From positions 1 through 39,602 of the forward strand of contig JAMONV010000038.1 in assembly GCA_027066365.1 (NCBI GenBank): a DNA stretch of 39,602 bases. The letters run 5' to 3'. Source of the DNA: Flavobacteriales bacterium. Its GTDB lineage: Bacteria; Bacteroidota; Bacteroidia; Flavobacteriales; Flavobacteriaceae. Both the position numbers and the translations under genes were made by a program. Below are positions 25,405 to 33,939 of this stretch, piece after piece. The notes under the pieces were generated by a model. It ran no database searches. It worked only from the letters and a program-made list of their open reading frames with translations, and was not told where the DNA came from. Position 1 is the stretch's first letter. Each line of letters starts with the position of its first letter.

Positions 25405-26789
25405 TGAGAGGATTTTACGGCGGATTGATAGGGTTTATTGTCTTGATGTTTATTTCATGCCATCAGGATAAAAGTGTATCTTATGTGACGGTTTCGGGGC
25501 AAATAATTAATCCGTCTTCTAATGCCGTATTGATTTATAATTCCTATTTTCAACCTCCCGGGAGTTATAAACCTCAACTCGATTCTTCCGGATATTTTAG
25601 CGTGAAAATTCCATTAACGTCAAAAAATAATTCCTTTGTTTTGGAGGAAGGAGCAAATATAACCATGTTCTATGCAGAACCGGGCGATAGTATATACATT
25701 TTTCTTAATTCCGACGATTTTGACGGTTCCTTGAGCTATTCGGGAGATGAAAGGCATTTTAATAATTTGATTTCGGAACTTATTTTCATCAATAGCGAAG
25801 AAGCCGAGCAAACCTTATCAATCATATTTTCCGGGAATTACAAAAGCAGTTTGCTACGCTATTTAAATAAGTATAAAAATCGTAAATTACAGCTGGTTAG
25901 CGAATATTTGGAAGCTCATCCCCGGCTGCTTGATAATCCTTATAAAAACTTAATGTTGAATTTGCATTTGTATGTGACGCAATGGATGGTTTTGGAAGAA
26001 TTCAATACCGCCTATCCCAAGGACTCTATTCACTATGAGTATGATTTTCCTTTTAATTGGCATGACAGCCTTATGCCCATGATGTATGATTTGCCTTTTT
26101 ACGGGCTTTATTACTTTAATAACCTTGTTTTTGAGGGAAGAAAAGAGTTTTCTCAAACGCAAATCAAGCGGGTTTTTGATACCATTTATTCTACGGTGAA
26201 ATCCAAAGATTTGGCCGACGCCATATCCACTATGCTATTTGTTAGATACACTGCTATTCATTATCCGAAATGTAATAAAAAAGATTGTGAAGTGATGTGG
26301 AATGCCGTCAAGGATAAAATTTACGGTGTGCAATACAAAGATAACATACGGCGCGTACTGAATCTTTATCGTATGTCCTTACCGGGAGAACCGTTTACGG
26401 AATTGGATTCTTTGCTTACGCTTGACAGTCGAAAATTTCAAAATATCATAGCCGGAAAGGATGACATGCAAATCTATATAGTACCTGAAATTTCTTTGTA
26501 TAGATTAGGCCGTTATGATTTTATTTTAAAGAATCCCAATTGGGCAAGCAGGGTTTATTTCCTGTATAGAAATAAAGAGGATATTCCGGTTAAGATTTTA
26601 ACTTCGTTTTTTGATTATACCGACAGTTTATTGCTTAATCATCATTTATATCCCGAAAATCCTGCAACCGCCTATTCGCCTGTTTATTCATCTAAAAATT
26701 TTGCTTTTATAGTAAGCAAGGATACCATCCGTCGAATCGTTTATTTAGGGAAGAATCCCGAAAAGATTTTATCAAAACTCTTGAAGTAA
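25404..26789 (+). CDS. Lipoprotein of unknown function with DUF4369-like N-terminus
   Basis: A 461-residue predicted lipoprotein with Cys19 (LMFISC-HQDK). Residues ~28-115 (VTVSGQIINPSSNAVLIYN, LDSSGYFSVKIPL, ITMFYAEPGDSIYIFLN) look like the beta-rich DUF4369-type domain found in Bacteroidota TlpA-like proteins, and a long helical region follows. Those proteins usually end in a thioredoxin domain with CxxC; no such motif exists here (the only other cysteines are in KCNKKDC). The C-terminus YSSKNFAFIVSKDTIRRIVYLGKN may be a remnant of the redoxin fold. I start at ATG 25404, which overlaps the previous TGA by one base; a TTG one codon earlier is rejected. Its place at the end of the peptide operon suggests an envelope role in peptide handling, but the function is unknown. 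Confidence 0.75.
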   Translation: MRGFYGGLIGFIVLMFISCHQDKSVSYVTVSGQIINPSSNAVLIYNSYFQPPGSYKPQLDSSGYFSVKIPLTSKNNSFVLEEGANITMFYAEPGDSIYIFLNSDDFDGSLSYSGDERHFNNLISELIFINSEEAEQTLSIIFSGNYKSSLLRYLNKYKNRKLQLVSEYLEAHPRLLDNPYKNLMLNLHLYVTQWMVLEEFNTAYPKDSIHYEYDFPFNWHDSLMPMMYDLPFYGLYYFNNLVFEGRKEFSQTQIKRVFDTIYSTVKSKDLADAISTMLFVRYTAIHYPKCNKKDCEVMWNAVKDKIYGVQYKDNIRRVLNLYRMSLPGEPFTELDSLLTLDSRKFQNIIAGKDDMQIYIVPEISLYRLGRYDFILKNPNWASRVYFLYRNKEDIPVKILTSFFDYTDSLLLNHHLYPENPATAYSPVYSSKNFAFIVSKDTIRRIVYLGKNPEKILSKLLK

Positions 26790-26803
26790 TCGGTAAATAA
26801 GGA

Positions 26804-27289
26804 TTAATGTTTCGAACCGGGAGGATATTGCTCAAAAGCTTTTTTCAATTTTTTGTCAAGCAACCGGTTTAATTCCGGTTTATCGTCGAATCTTAAATAA
26901 AATGATGTTTTCCAAATGGTTTTTCCCGTTTGAGCATCGTTTAATAATATCGTTAGGGTTCCTTCCCATGATTTGTGTTTTCTAGCCCGGCGTATCCAAG
27001 GTTCGTTTTCAACATAAATGTCTATCCGTTTATGAAACGAAGGAATGATGCGTATCACGAGGTCGGGATTGGGCGAAGGTTTTAATCCCTTGGAGTGTAT
27101 GATGTGATCGGTTTCGAAAGCAATGACGGTTTTATAATCTTTGCCGAGTTCCGCTTTAAGCATGTCTTTTTTGTAATAAGCGAAAGTTTTATAATGCGAA
27201 AAATCCGTGTTTTTATCAAAAACCACACGGGGGGATGCACAGGAAATAATCATGAAAACGGAAACAACGGGAAGCAAAAATCGTTTCAT
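26804..27289 (-). CDS. DUF4136-domain lipoprotein
   Basis: A 161-residue lipoprotein with lipobox Cys17 (VFMIISC-ASPRV). The mature start VVFDKNTDFSHYKTFAYYK matches the hallmark opening of DUF4136 (D-x-x-x-x-F-x-x-Y-x-T-F-x-W/Y), and the middle region PDLVIRIIPS and the later GTLTILLNDAQTGKTIWKTSF block are also typical. The function of the family is unknown; members are envelope lipoproteins. It lies convergent to the peptide operon, 39 bases after the YqgE gene on the same strand. Confidence 0.85.
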   Translation of the reverse strand: MKRFLLPVVSVFMIISCASPRVVFDKNTDFSHYKTFAYYKKDMLKAELGKDYKTVIAFETDHIIHSKGLKPSPNPDLVIRIIPSFHKRIDIYVENEPWIRRARKHKSWEGTLTILLNDAQTGKTIWKTSFYLRFDDKPELNRLLDKKLKKAFEQYPPGSKH

Positions 27290-27328
27290 GTTTTTTTATA
27301 ATCGAGAAACAAAAATTATACCAAGTGT

Positions 27329-27874
27329 TTAATTGAGCTCGGGATTGTCGGGAGCATTTTTCCATAAGGCGAACTCGGGTGCGACACGAGGGAGCAAATC
27401 GCGCCAGAGTGTGCCGGGATTTACGGCAAACGGATCGATAATCAAATCGGAGACAAACCATGCATTTTCATTAATCTCTCCTTGCAACTGTCCGGGCGCC
27501 CAACCACTATAACCGACAAAAAAACGAATATTGACGTCGGAAAACAGACCGGAGTTTTCTTTAAGGTTTTTATTGAGTTGGTCGAAGTCGCCGCCAAAAT
27601 GAATATTTCCCGTTATGGGAAGACCCCCGGGAATGATTTCGGGGATTTTGTGGATGAAATACAGATGATCCTCTTCCACGGGACCGCCGTGAAAAAGCTG
27701 GAAATCACCGCCGAGGGATGTGGCTTCGGATAACCGGTAAAGCAACGGACGGTTCAATATCATCCCCACCGTTCCGTCATCATTATCGTCCACAATGAAA
27801 ATAACCGATTTGGAAAAATATGCATCCGTTAATAAATGCGGACTTGCGATTAATAATTTACCTTTCATTTTCAT
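27329..27874 (-). CDS. YqgE/AlgH family protein
   Basis: A 181-residue soluble protein of the YqgE/AlgH family. The N-terminus KGKLLIASPHLLTDAYFSKSVIFIVDDNDDGTVGMILNRPL is diagnostic, followed by FHGGPVEEDHLYFIH near 58-72 and the RFFVGYSGWAPGQLQGEINENAWFV block near 120-145. Despite the AlgH name the biochemical role is not established. The gene follows HU on the minus strand across an intrinsic terminator, so it may have its own promoter in the very short space after the hairpin or depend on read-through. A second Met two codons in is an alternative start. Confidence 0.92.
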   Translation of the reverse strand: MKMKGKLLIASPHLLTDAYFSKSVIFIVDDNDDGTVGMILNRPLLYRLSEATSLGGDFQLFHGGPVEEDHLYFIHKIPEIIPGGLPITGNIHFGGDFDQLNKNLKENSGLFSDVNIRFFVGYSGWAPGQLQGEINENAWFVSDLIIDPFAVNPGTLWRDLLPRVAPEFALWKNAPDNPELN

Positions 27875-27880
27875 GCGCTA

Positions 27881-27924
27881 CGCTAAGAAAAAACCATCTT
27901 TCCGCCAAACGGGAAAGATGGTTT
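27881..27924 (-). terminator. Rho-independent terminator after the HU gene
   Basis: A perfect 13-bp stem (27891-27903 with 27912-27924) with an 8-base loop is followed by TTTTCTTA on the minus strand. It lies between HU and the YqgE gene, 23 bases past the HU stop. T residues also follow on the plus strand, but no plus-strand gene ends here. Confidence 0.82.
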
Positions 27925-27947
27925 CGGAATTTTTTTTTAAATAAATT

Positions 27948-28217
27948 TTACAAAGCCTTTTTCAAGCCTGCGCCGGCTTTAAACTTAACAACCGTTTTAG
28001 CGGGGATTGTAATTTCTTTATTGGTTCTGGGATTGCGGCCTTTGCGCGCTTTACGTGTTTGCGTCATGAAAGTGCCGAATCCGATCAATGTTACTTTGTC
28101 GCCTTTTTTCAAAGCGGCTTTTACGTTGTCCATGAAAGCATCAAGCGCTTTTTTGGCTTGGGCTTTGGTGATGCCGGCGTCTGCGGCCATGGCTTCGATT
28201 AATTGGGTCTTGTTCAT
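27948..28217 (-). CDS. HU-family nucleoid DNA-binding protein
   Basis: An 89-residue histone-like protein that bends and compacts DNA as a dimer. It has the N-terminal helical part MNKTQLIEAMAADAGITKAQAKKALDAFMDNV, the strand GDKVTLIGFGTFMT, the DNA-binding arm RKGRNPRTNKEITIPAKTVVKFKAG with the conserved intercalating Pro in the RNPRT/ITIPA region, and a C-terminal helix. Length and sequence fit HU better than IHF subunits. It is monocistronic with a good promoter upstream and a strong terminator downstream, consistent with abundant expression. Confidence 0.97.
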   Translation of the reverse strand: MNKTQLIEAMAADAGITKAQAKKALDAFMDNVKAALKKGDKVTLIGFGTFMTQTRKARKGRNPRTNKEITIPAKTVVKFKAGAGLKKAL

Positions 28218-28246
28218 AATTGTTCGATTTTAAGTTTTTGTATGCA

Positions 28247-28275
28247 CAAATATATAAAATTTTTTTTTAGACCAA
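28247..28275 (-). promoter_or_regulatory. Bacteroidota-type promoter of the HU gene
   Basis: On the minus strand, TTG (28273-28275, within TTTTTGG) is followed after 18 bases by TATATTTG (28247-28254), a perfect -7 element. It ends 29 bases before the ATG. The rest of the 28218-28373 gap is AT-rich with nothing else evident. Confidence 0.62.
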
Positions 28276-28373
28276 AAATAATGACTGAATTGATTTTTCG
28301 GTTGTTTTTACCATTCGGTCGAGTTAAAAATTATGCATTTTCAGCCGGTTTTATTATGTTAAATTTGTTTAAG

Positions 28374-29327
28374 TTAGTAGAAAATTTTTATTTTATTGCT
28401 TTGTGTTCCGTTAAAAAGTTCAAGATTGTCGATTTGTTTTTTTCCTTCGAATTTGATGGAATGAGGAATAATAAAACCGTCTTTGGCGGCGATTTTGACG
28501 GTTTTTTGGTCGTAAATCGCTTGCCCGGGAACCAAAGAATGAGTTACGGGTATAAAACAGGCGTCATAAATAAAGCTTCGTTTCTCGCGGTTGTTTTGGA
28601 ACCGGGTTATTGTCCATGCGCCGGGGTAGGGTGATAATCCGCGAATAAAATTGCGGATTTGTTGGCCGGGCAAAGTCCAATCGATGCGTGTGTTTTCTTT
28701 GGTGAGTTTGGGAGCTTTATGGAGGACCTTGGTGTGATCTTGTGGTTGAGGTATGATGTTATTTTCTGCAATTGCTTCCAATGTTTTAATTACGAGTTGA
28801 GCGCCTTCTTTCATGAGCCGGTCGTGTAGACTTCCCGCATTATCGTCCGGGTGAATTTCCACACTTTTTTGCATCAGTATGGAGCCTGTATCAATATGAT
28901 CGTCGATAAAGAAAGTAGTGACGCCGGTTTGGGTTTCGCCATTGATGATGGCATGGTTAATGGGAGCGGCGCCGCGATAATCGGGTAGGAGTGAGGCGTG
29001 GAGATTAAAGGTGCCGAAGCGCGGTATTTCAAAAACTTTTCGGGGAAGTATTCGAAATGCTACCACAACACCAACGTCGGGATTGAGCGCTTTTAGTTCT
29101 TCCACCAATTCTATCGATTTCAATTTGACGGGTTGAAGTAAAGGCAATCCATGGGTTTTGGCGTATTTTTTTACTTCGCTTTCGCGTAATTTTTTGCCGC
29201 GTCCGGCCGGTTTGTCAGGTGCGGTGATTACGGCGGCAATTTCATGTCCTTGTTGATGGATGGCTTTCAAACTTTCCACGGCAAAGGCCGGTGTGCCGAA
29301 AAAAATAATTCGTAAGGGTTTTTTCAT
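28374..29327 (-). CDS. fmt: Methionyl-tRNA formyltransferase
   Basis: A 317-residue cytoplasmic enzyme that transfers a formyl group from 10-formyl-THF to Met-tRNAfMet. The N-terminal catalytic domain opens with LRIIFFGTPAFAVESLKAI. The active-site region is FNLHASLLPDYRGAAPINHAIINGE near 108-132 (Asn, His and the SLLPxYRG loop), followed by GVTTFFIDDHIDTGSIL containing the catalytic Asp. The C-terminal OB-like tRNA-binding domain follows IDWTLPGQQIRNFIRGLSPYPGAWT. I use ATG 29327 because it directly precedes the conserved core; the frame runs back to an ATG at 29357, which would add ten unsupported residues and cover the promoter element. Confidence 0.96.
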   Translation of the reverse strand: MKKPLRIIFFGTPAFAVESLKAIHQQGHEIAAVITAPDKPAGRGKKLRESEVKKYAKTHGLPLLQPVKLKSIELVEELKALNPDVGVVVAFRILPRKVFEIPRFGTFNLHASLLPDYRGAAPINHAIINGETQTGVTTFFIDDHIDTGSILMQKSVEIHPDDNAGSLHDRLMKEGAQLVIKTLEAIAENNIIPQPQDHTKVLHKAPKLTKENTRIDWTLPGQQIRNFIRGLSPYPGAWTITRFQNNREKRSFIYDACFIPVTHSLVPGQAIYDQKTVKIAAKDGFIIPHSIKFEGKKQIDNLELFNGTQSNKIKIFY

Positions 29328-29354
29328 TAGCGACAGAATATTTAATTTGTAGTG

Positions 29355-29362
29355 CAAATGTA
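29355..29362 (-). promoter_or_regulatory. Candidate -7 element of fmt
   Basis: TACATTTG on the minus strand matches TAnnTTTG and ends 27 bases before the chosen fmt ATG. It lies in the 41-base divergent space shared with the NnrD/E gene. No TTG was found at -33, so support is partial. Confidence 0.45.
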
Positions 29363-29368
29363 AGGATT

Positions 29369-30856
29369 ATGTTTACGAAAATCTTTCCGGCTTCCGTCAT
29401 TAAAGAAATAGATCGTTTAACCATTGAAAAACAAGGGATTACGTCTGACCGGTTGATGGAAAGGGCGGTGGATGCATTGTTGGCAGAGCTTCAACCGTAT
29501 TTAAGCAAGGAGCACAAAATCATGATTTTTTCGGGAGTAGGGAACAACGGGGGTGACGGGCTTGTGTTGGCGCGTAAGCTTTTGCTTTCGGGTTATCACG
29601 TGGAACCTGTGATTGTTGCGTTTTCCGAAAAAAAATCCCCGGATTTTGAAATCAACTTTCAGCGTTTGATACAAACGGGGGTTCGTCCTTCGTTTTTCGG
29701 AAGGGGGTTTTCCGGGAAAGCGAATCTTGTGGTGGATGCTGTTTTCGGTGTCGGATTGAATCGTCCCGCAGGCGGTTTGGCGGCGGAAGCCATACATTAC
29801 ATTAATAAAATATCGGCGGAAGGCGCAACGGTTTTTTCGGTGGATATGCCCTCGGGTCTTTATGCCGATCGATTGAATGCGCCGGAGGATCCGGTCGTAA
29901 AAGCCGGCAGGGTTTTTACATTTCAATTTCCCAAATATTCATTCTTTTTCGAGGAAAACCGGTTTTTTGTTCCGGAATTTACGTTAGTGGACATAGGTTT
30001 GGATAAGGGCGTGATTGAAGTGCAAAACACATTTGATTTTTATGTGACTGATGCGCCTGTTTCGCTTGTTCGTTCCGATGTTTTTGCTTCGAAGGCGGCA
30101 TACGGACATGTGGCAATTTTAGGCGGTGTGGAAGGCAAAAGCGGAGCGGTTATTTTGGCGTCGTTGGCCGCTTTGCGCGCGGGTGCCGGATGGGTGACGG
30201 CTTATGTGCCCGAATCGACGGCACAAGTCATTCGTGCCATGCGTTCCGAAATCATGACGTCCATTGTGGAAGGAGAATCGGTATATGTCAAGGATTTTCG
30301 CCTATTCGATCGGCGTAAATATTTGGCCGTGGGTCCCGGATTGGGAACGCATTATTTGACGGCGGTTGCTATGAAAAAATTATTGCAACCGTATTTCAAG
30401 CCGGTTGTTTTGGATGCGGATGCTTTGAATATTTTGGCTAAAAATCCGGATTTGTTTTCTTATATTCCACCGGATTCCATATTAACACCTCATGAAGGAG
30501 AACTTCGGCGTTTGGCAGGTTCGTGGTCAAATACGATGGAAAAATGGGAGGTTGCAAGTCAATTGGCGCAAAAAAATAACGTTATTATTGTGGCTAAAGG
30601 CAGATATACACTCATAACCGACGGAAGCCGGAGGTTTTTTAATTCAACGGGAAATCCGGCGTTAGCCAAGGCGGGAACGGGCGATGTGTTGACCGGTGTA
30701 TTGACGGCAATGCTGGCTCGTGGTATCAAACCGTTGGAAGCAGCCGTGGCGGGAGTTTATTATCACGGTAAAGCCGCCGATTGTTGGATAGAAAAACACG
30801 GAAATTATTCGTTGTTGCCTACAGACTTAATTGATTGTTTGTCAATGGTCGAATAG
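29369..30856 (+). CDS. nnrD: Bifunctional NAD(P)H-hydrate epimerase / ADP-dependent dehydratase
   Basis: A 495-residue fused repair enzyme (NnrE-NnrD, YjeF type) that restores damaged NADHX and NADPHX. The N-terminal epimerase domain (about 1-215) has MFTKIFPASVIKEIDRLTIEKQGI, the GVGNNGGDGLVLARKL phosphate-binding loop, DAVFGVGLNRPAGG and SVDMPSGLYAD. The C-terminal dehydratase domain (about 240-495) has HVAILGGVEGKSGAVILASLAALRAGAGWVT, VGPGLG, VLDADALNILA, LTPHEGELRRL and the nucleotide-binding GNPALAKAGTGDVLTG. Both halves look intact and full length. It is divergent from fmt with a 41-base shared upstream region. Confidence 0.96.
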   Translation: MFTKIFPASVIKEIDRLTIEKQGITSDRLMERAVDALLAELQPYLSKEHKIMIFSGVGNNGGDGLVLARKLLLSGYHVEPVIVAFSEKKSPDFEINFQRLIQTGVRPSFFGRGFSGKANLVVDAVFGVGLNRPAGGLAAEAIHYINKISAEGATVFSVDMPSGLYADRLNAPEDPVVKAGRVFTFQFPKYSFFFEENRFFVPEFTLVDIGLDKGVIEVQNTFDFYVTDAPVSLVRSDVFASKAAYGHVAILGGVEGKSGAVILASLAALRAGAGWVTAYVPESTAQVIRAMRSEIMTSIVEGESVYVKDFRLFDRRKYLAVGPGLGTHYLTAVAMKKLLQPYFKPVVLDADALNILAKNPDLFSYIPPDSILTPHEGELRRLAGSWSNTMEKWEVASQLAQKNNVIIVAKGRYTLITDGSRRFFNSTGNPALAKAGTGDVLTGVLTAMLARGIKPLEAAVAGVYYHGKAADCWIEKHGNYSLLPTDLIDCLSMVE

Positions 30857-30889
30857 TTTTTCATTCGCCCGGTTTCCAATCATAATTCG

Positions 30890-30897
30890 TATCTTTG
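30890..30897 (+). promoter_or_regulatory. Candidate -7 element of ftsK
   Basis: TATCTTTG fits TAnnTTTG, lies between nnrD and ftsK and ends 17 bases before the ftsK ATG, giving a leader of roughly 14 bases. There is no clear TTG at -33. Confidence 0.45.
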
Positions 30898-30914
30898 AAG
30901 CAGAATTTTTTTCA

Positions 30915-33281
30915 ATGGCTAAAAAAAAGAAAAAAAAATCCGAACAATTATCATTAAGACCGGCACCGCATTGGCGAACCGTCGGGAGTTTATTGTTATT
31001 GGGTGCGGGGGTGTTTTTATTGCTGTCACAAATTTCTTTTTTGTTTAATTGGAAGACGGATCAAAGTGCGTTGGACTTTGAACGTCAGTCGGAACCTGTG
31101 GCGAATATGTTCGGGAAAGTAGGGGCATGGCTGGGCGATTTGTTTATCTTCAAAGGTTTCGGTGTAGCCACATTGTTGATCGGTTTGATGATAATACGGA
31201 CAGCTTGGCGTTGGTTTTCCAAACGGGCATTATTGCCTGTGGTGCAACAATGGATTTGGACATTGATAGCCATTTTTATGATTTCGTCGGGGGCGGGATT
31301 AATGATTCCTTCCGTGCCGTTATTGGGAGGCGTAAGCGGATTTGAATGGGCTCAATTGATGATGCATTATTTGGGTAAAGCCGGTTCCATAGTCGTGTGG
31401 ATTGTGGTGTTATTGGTGTTGATGGCATATAAATTTAAATGGGAGCCCGAACACATTCAAGCGCATGCGAAAAGATTCAATCCGGTTAAATTGTCGGCCA
31501 AAACTTTAAAAAGGAGTAAAACCGGAAGGCATGAAGAATCGGAGGGAAGCGGCTATGAGCGGGAGGTTGTGGAGGGAATTGAAACGGAAGCGCCGGTTTT
31601 ATCAAGTGAAGCGGAAACACCGGGAACGGAAATTTTGCCGGATGATGGCGGGCAAAGTGAATCCTTTTTGGGTGATGATGTAACGAACAAATCCGACGAC
31701 GAAGTGGATATTAAAGTGGAGGTGGGAAAAGAAGAAATGATCGACGCCAATGTTTCTTTGGTGGAAAAATTCGGACGTTTCGATCCCACTTTGGAACTAA
31801 GCAATTATCGCTTCCCCGGTTTCGATTTGCTTAATGATTACCCCGACACGGAAATTCGTTCCGATACGCAGGAAATTGTTGAAAATAAGAATAAAATTGT
31901 TAAAACTTTAAGGGATTTCGGAATTGAAATTACTAAAATCGATGTTACGGTGGGTCCGTCGGTGACTTTATACGAGATTGTTCCACAAGCCGGAACACGC
32001 ATCAGTAAAATCCGCAATTTGGAAGATGATATTGCTTTGTCGTTATCGGCTTTGGGAATTCGTATTATTGCACCCATGCCGGGTCGAGGAACCATCGGGA
32101 TAGAGGTGCCCAACAAAGAGCCTTTGCTTGTTCCGGCCAAGCAAGTTTTGCGCAGCCGGGTTTATCAGGAATCGGATATGGAGTTGCCCGTTGCATTGGG
32201 AAAAACCATAAATAATTCCACCTATGTTTTTGATTTGACCAAAATGCCTCACTTGTTGATGGCCGGCGCTACGGGTCAAGGGAAGTCCGTCGGCTTGAAT
32301 ATGATTTTGAATTCCATATTATACAAAAAACACCCGGCCGAAGTCAAATTCGTATTGATTGATCCCAAGAAGGTGGAATTTGCACTTTATAATGATATCG
32401 AAAAACATTTTTTGGCTAAATTACCCGATAATGCCCAAGCGATTATCAACGATGTGACGAAGGTCAAGGAAACACTTAATTCTTTGACCAAGGAAATGGA
32501 TAACCGTTATAAGTTGCTGGAGAAAGCAAAGGTTCGTAATATTAAAGAGTATAATGAAAAATTTGCCAACCGGGAGCTAAATCCGAATAACGGTCACCGG
32601 TATTTGCCGTATATTATTTTGGTTATAGACGAATACGGTGATTTTATCATGACAGCCGGTAAGGAAGTGGAACAACCCATTGCGCGATTGGCACAGATGG
32701 CGCGAGCCGTTGGAATTCACATGATTATCGCCACGCAGCGTCCTTCGGTTAATATTATCACGGGAATTATTAAAGCCAATTTTCCTGCCCGTATTGCCTT
32801 TCGAGTGACGTCAAAAATCGATTCGCGAACCATTTTGGATCAGGGTGGTGCTGAAAAACTGGTAGGAAAAGGCGATATGTTGATTACGCGTGGCAATGAT
32901 TTGGTGCGCATTCAATGTGCTTTTATCAGCACCGAAGAAGTAAAAAGAGTGGTTGAATTTATCGGGAATCAACAGGGCTATCCGGAGGCGTATTATTTGC
33001 CGGAGCCGGACAGGGATGAAGGGGGTTTTGAAGACTTCGACGATGAGGAAAGGGATGCGTTATTTGAAGAAGCCGCCCGCATTATTGTTATGGCACAGCA
33101 AGGTTCGGCATCATTATTGCAGAGGAAATTAAAAATCGGGTATAATCGTGCGGGTCGTTTGATCGATCAAATGGAAAAAGCAGGCATTGTGGGACCGTCG
33201 CAAGGAAGCAAACCGCGTGAAGTTTATATCAACGATATGGCTCATTTGGAACAATTATTGAATAATGAAAGATTTGAATAA
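30915..33281 (+). CDS. ftsK: FtsK/SpoIIIE-family DNA translocase
   Basis: A 788-residue membrane-anchored motor that pumps chromosomal DNA through the division septum and activates dimer resolution. A lysine-rich N-terminus (MAKKKKKKSEQ) leads into four hydrophobic segments (about 25-180), then an acidic linker (210-300). The motor domain has Walker A GATGQGKS at 451-458, Walker B VIDEYGDF with Asp572-Glu573, and ATQRPSVNIITGIIKANFPARIAFRV. A C-terminal winged-helix gamma domain (about 720-788: LLQRKLKIGYNRAGRLIDQMEKAGIVGP) would recognise polar KOPS-like sequences. The frame is open back to a TTG at 30831 that overlaps nnrD, but ATG 30915 gives the expected N-terminus. It heads a cluster with the LolA-like and LptF/G genes. 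Confidence 0.96.
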   Translation: MAKKKKKKSEQLSLRPAPHWRTVGSLLLLGAGVFLLLSQISFLFNWKTDQSALDFERQSEPVANMFGKVGAWLGDLFIFKGFGVATLLIGLMIIRTAWRWFSKRALLPVVQQWIWTLIAIFMISSGAGLMIPSVPLLGGVSGFEWAQLMMHYLGKAGSIVVWIVVLLVLMAYKFKWEPEHIQAHAKRFNPVKLSAKTLKRSKTGRHEESEGSGYEREVVEGIETEAPVLSSEAETPGTEILPDDGGQSESFLGDDVTNKSDDEVDIKVEVGKEEMIDANVSLVEKFGRFDPTLELSNYRFPGFDLLNDYPDTEIRSDTQEIVENKNKIVKTLRDFGIEITKIDVTVGPSVTLYEIVPQAGTRISKIRNLEDDIALSLSALGIRIIAPMPGRGTIGIEVPNKEPLLVPAKQVLRSRVYQESDMELPVALGKTINNSTYVFDLTKMPHLLMAGATGQGKSVGLNMILNSILYKKHPAEVKFVLIDPKKVEFALYNDIEKHFLAKLPDNAQAIINDVTKVKETLNSLTKEMDNRYKLLEKAKVRNIKEYNEKFANRELNPNNGHRYLPYIILVIDEYGDFIMTAGKEVEQPIARLAQMARAVGIHMIIATQRPSVNIITGIIKANFPARIAFRVTSKIDSRTILDQGGAEKLVGKGDMLITRGNDLVRIQCAFISTEEVKRVVEFIGNQQGYPEAYYLPEPDRDEGGFEDFDDEERDALFEEAARIIVMAQQGSASLLQRKLKIGYNRAGRLIDQMEKAGIVGPSQGSKPREVYINDMAHLEQLLNNERFE

Positions 33282-33294
33282 TAAAATTACGATT

Positions 33295-33936
33295 ATGAAA
33301 AAAATGTATCTTCTGTTTCTTGTGATTTTGCCTTTGACGGCTTTTAAATTGCAAAATGACCCGGCAGCCGAAAAATTGCTTAAAAGTGTTTCGGATAAGT
33401 TTTCCACTTATAAGACCGTTTATGCCGAGTTTGAATACCAACTTTATAATCCCGATGCGGATTTACATCAAGATACCAAAGGCCGGGTGCGCATAAGCGG
33501 AAATAAGTACTATGCCGAATATGAAGGCGTTATCGATTTGTTTGACGGAACGAAACGTTATTTGATTATTCCCGAAAATAAAGAAATCAATGTTTCCACT
33601 CCTTCGGAGGAAGACGAAGAAATCACTCCGGCCAAAATTTTTAATTTTTTCAAGCACGGCTACCGGTTTAAAATGGATATTAAACAACCCGTTCAGGGAA
33701 GAATCATTCAATACGTGAAACTTTTGCCGATTAAAGAAGATAATGAAGTCAATTATGTGCTGGTTGGTATTGACATACGAACCAAAAATATTTACAAAGT
33801 CATAATTATTCAAAAAGATAAAACCCGTATTACATTGACCGTTCGGAAATTGGATGTTAATAAACCCATGAGCGAACAATTATTTCGTTTCGACCGTTCA
33901 AAATACCCGGGATATACCATAAATGATTTGGATTAA
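33295..33936 (+). CDS. lolA: LolA-like outer-membrane lipoprotein carrier
   Basis: A 213-residue exported protein with a signal peptide (MKKMYLLFLVILPLTAFKL). The mature part follows the LolA pattern: AAEKLLKSVSDKFSTYKTVYAEFEYQLYN at the start, GRVRISGNKYYAEYEGVIDLFDGTKRYLIIPENKEINV in the middle, and LTVRKLDVNKPMSEQLFRFDRSKYPGYTINDLD at the end, which is typical of Bacteroidota LolA-family proteins. LolA ferries lipoproteins across the periplasm to the outer membrane. I use ATG 33295; an upstream in-frame ATG at 33265 overlaps ftsK and would place ten polar residues before the signal peptide. It lies 13 bases after ftsK and 3 bases before the permease gene. Confidence 0.87.
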   Translation: MKKMYLLFLVILPLTAFKLQNDPAAEKLLKSVSDKFSTYKTVYAEFEYQLYNPDADLHQDTKGRVRISGNKYYAEYEGVIDLFDGTKRYLIIPENKEINVSTPSEEDEEITPAKIFNFFKHGYRFKMDIKQPVQGRIIQYVKLLPIKEDNEVNYVLVGIDIRTKNIYKVIIIQKDKTRITLTVRKLDVNKPMSEQLFRFDRSKYPGYTINDLD

Positions 33937-33939
33937 CCG

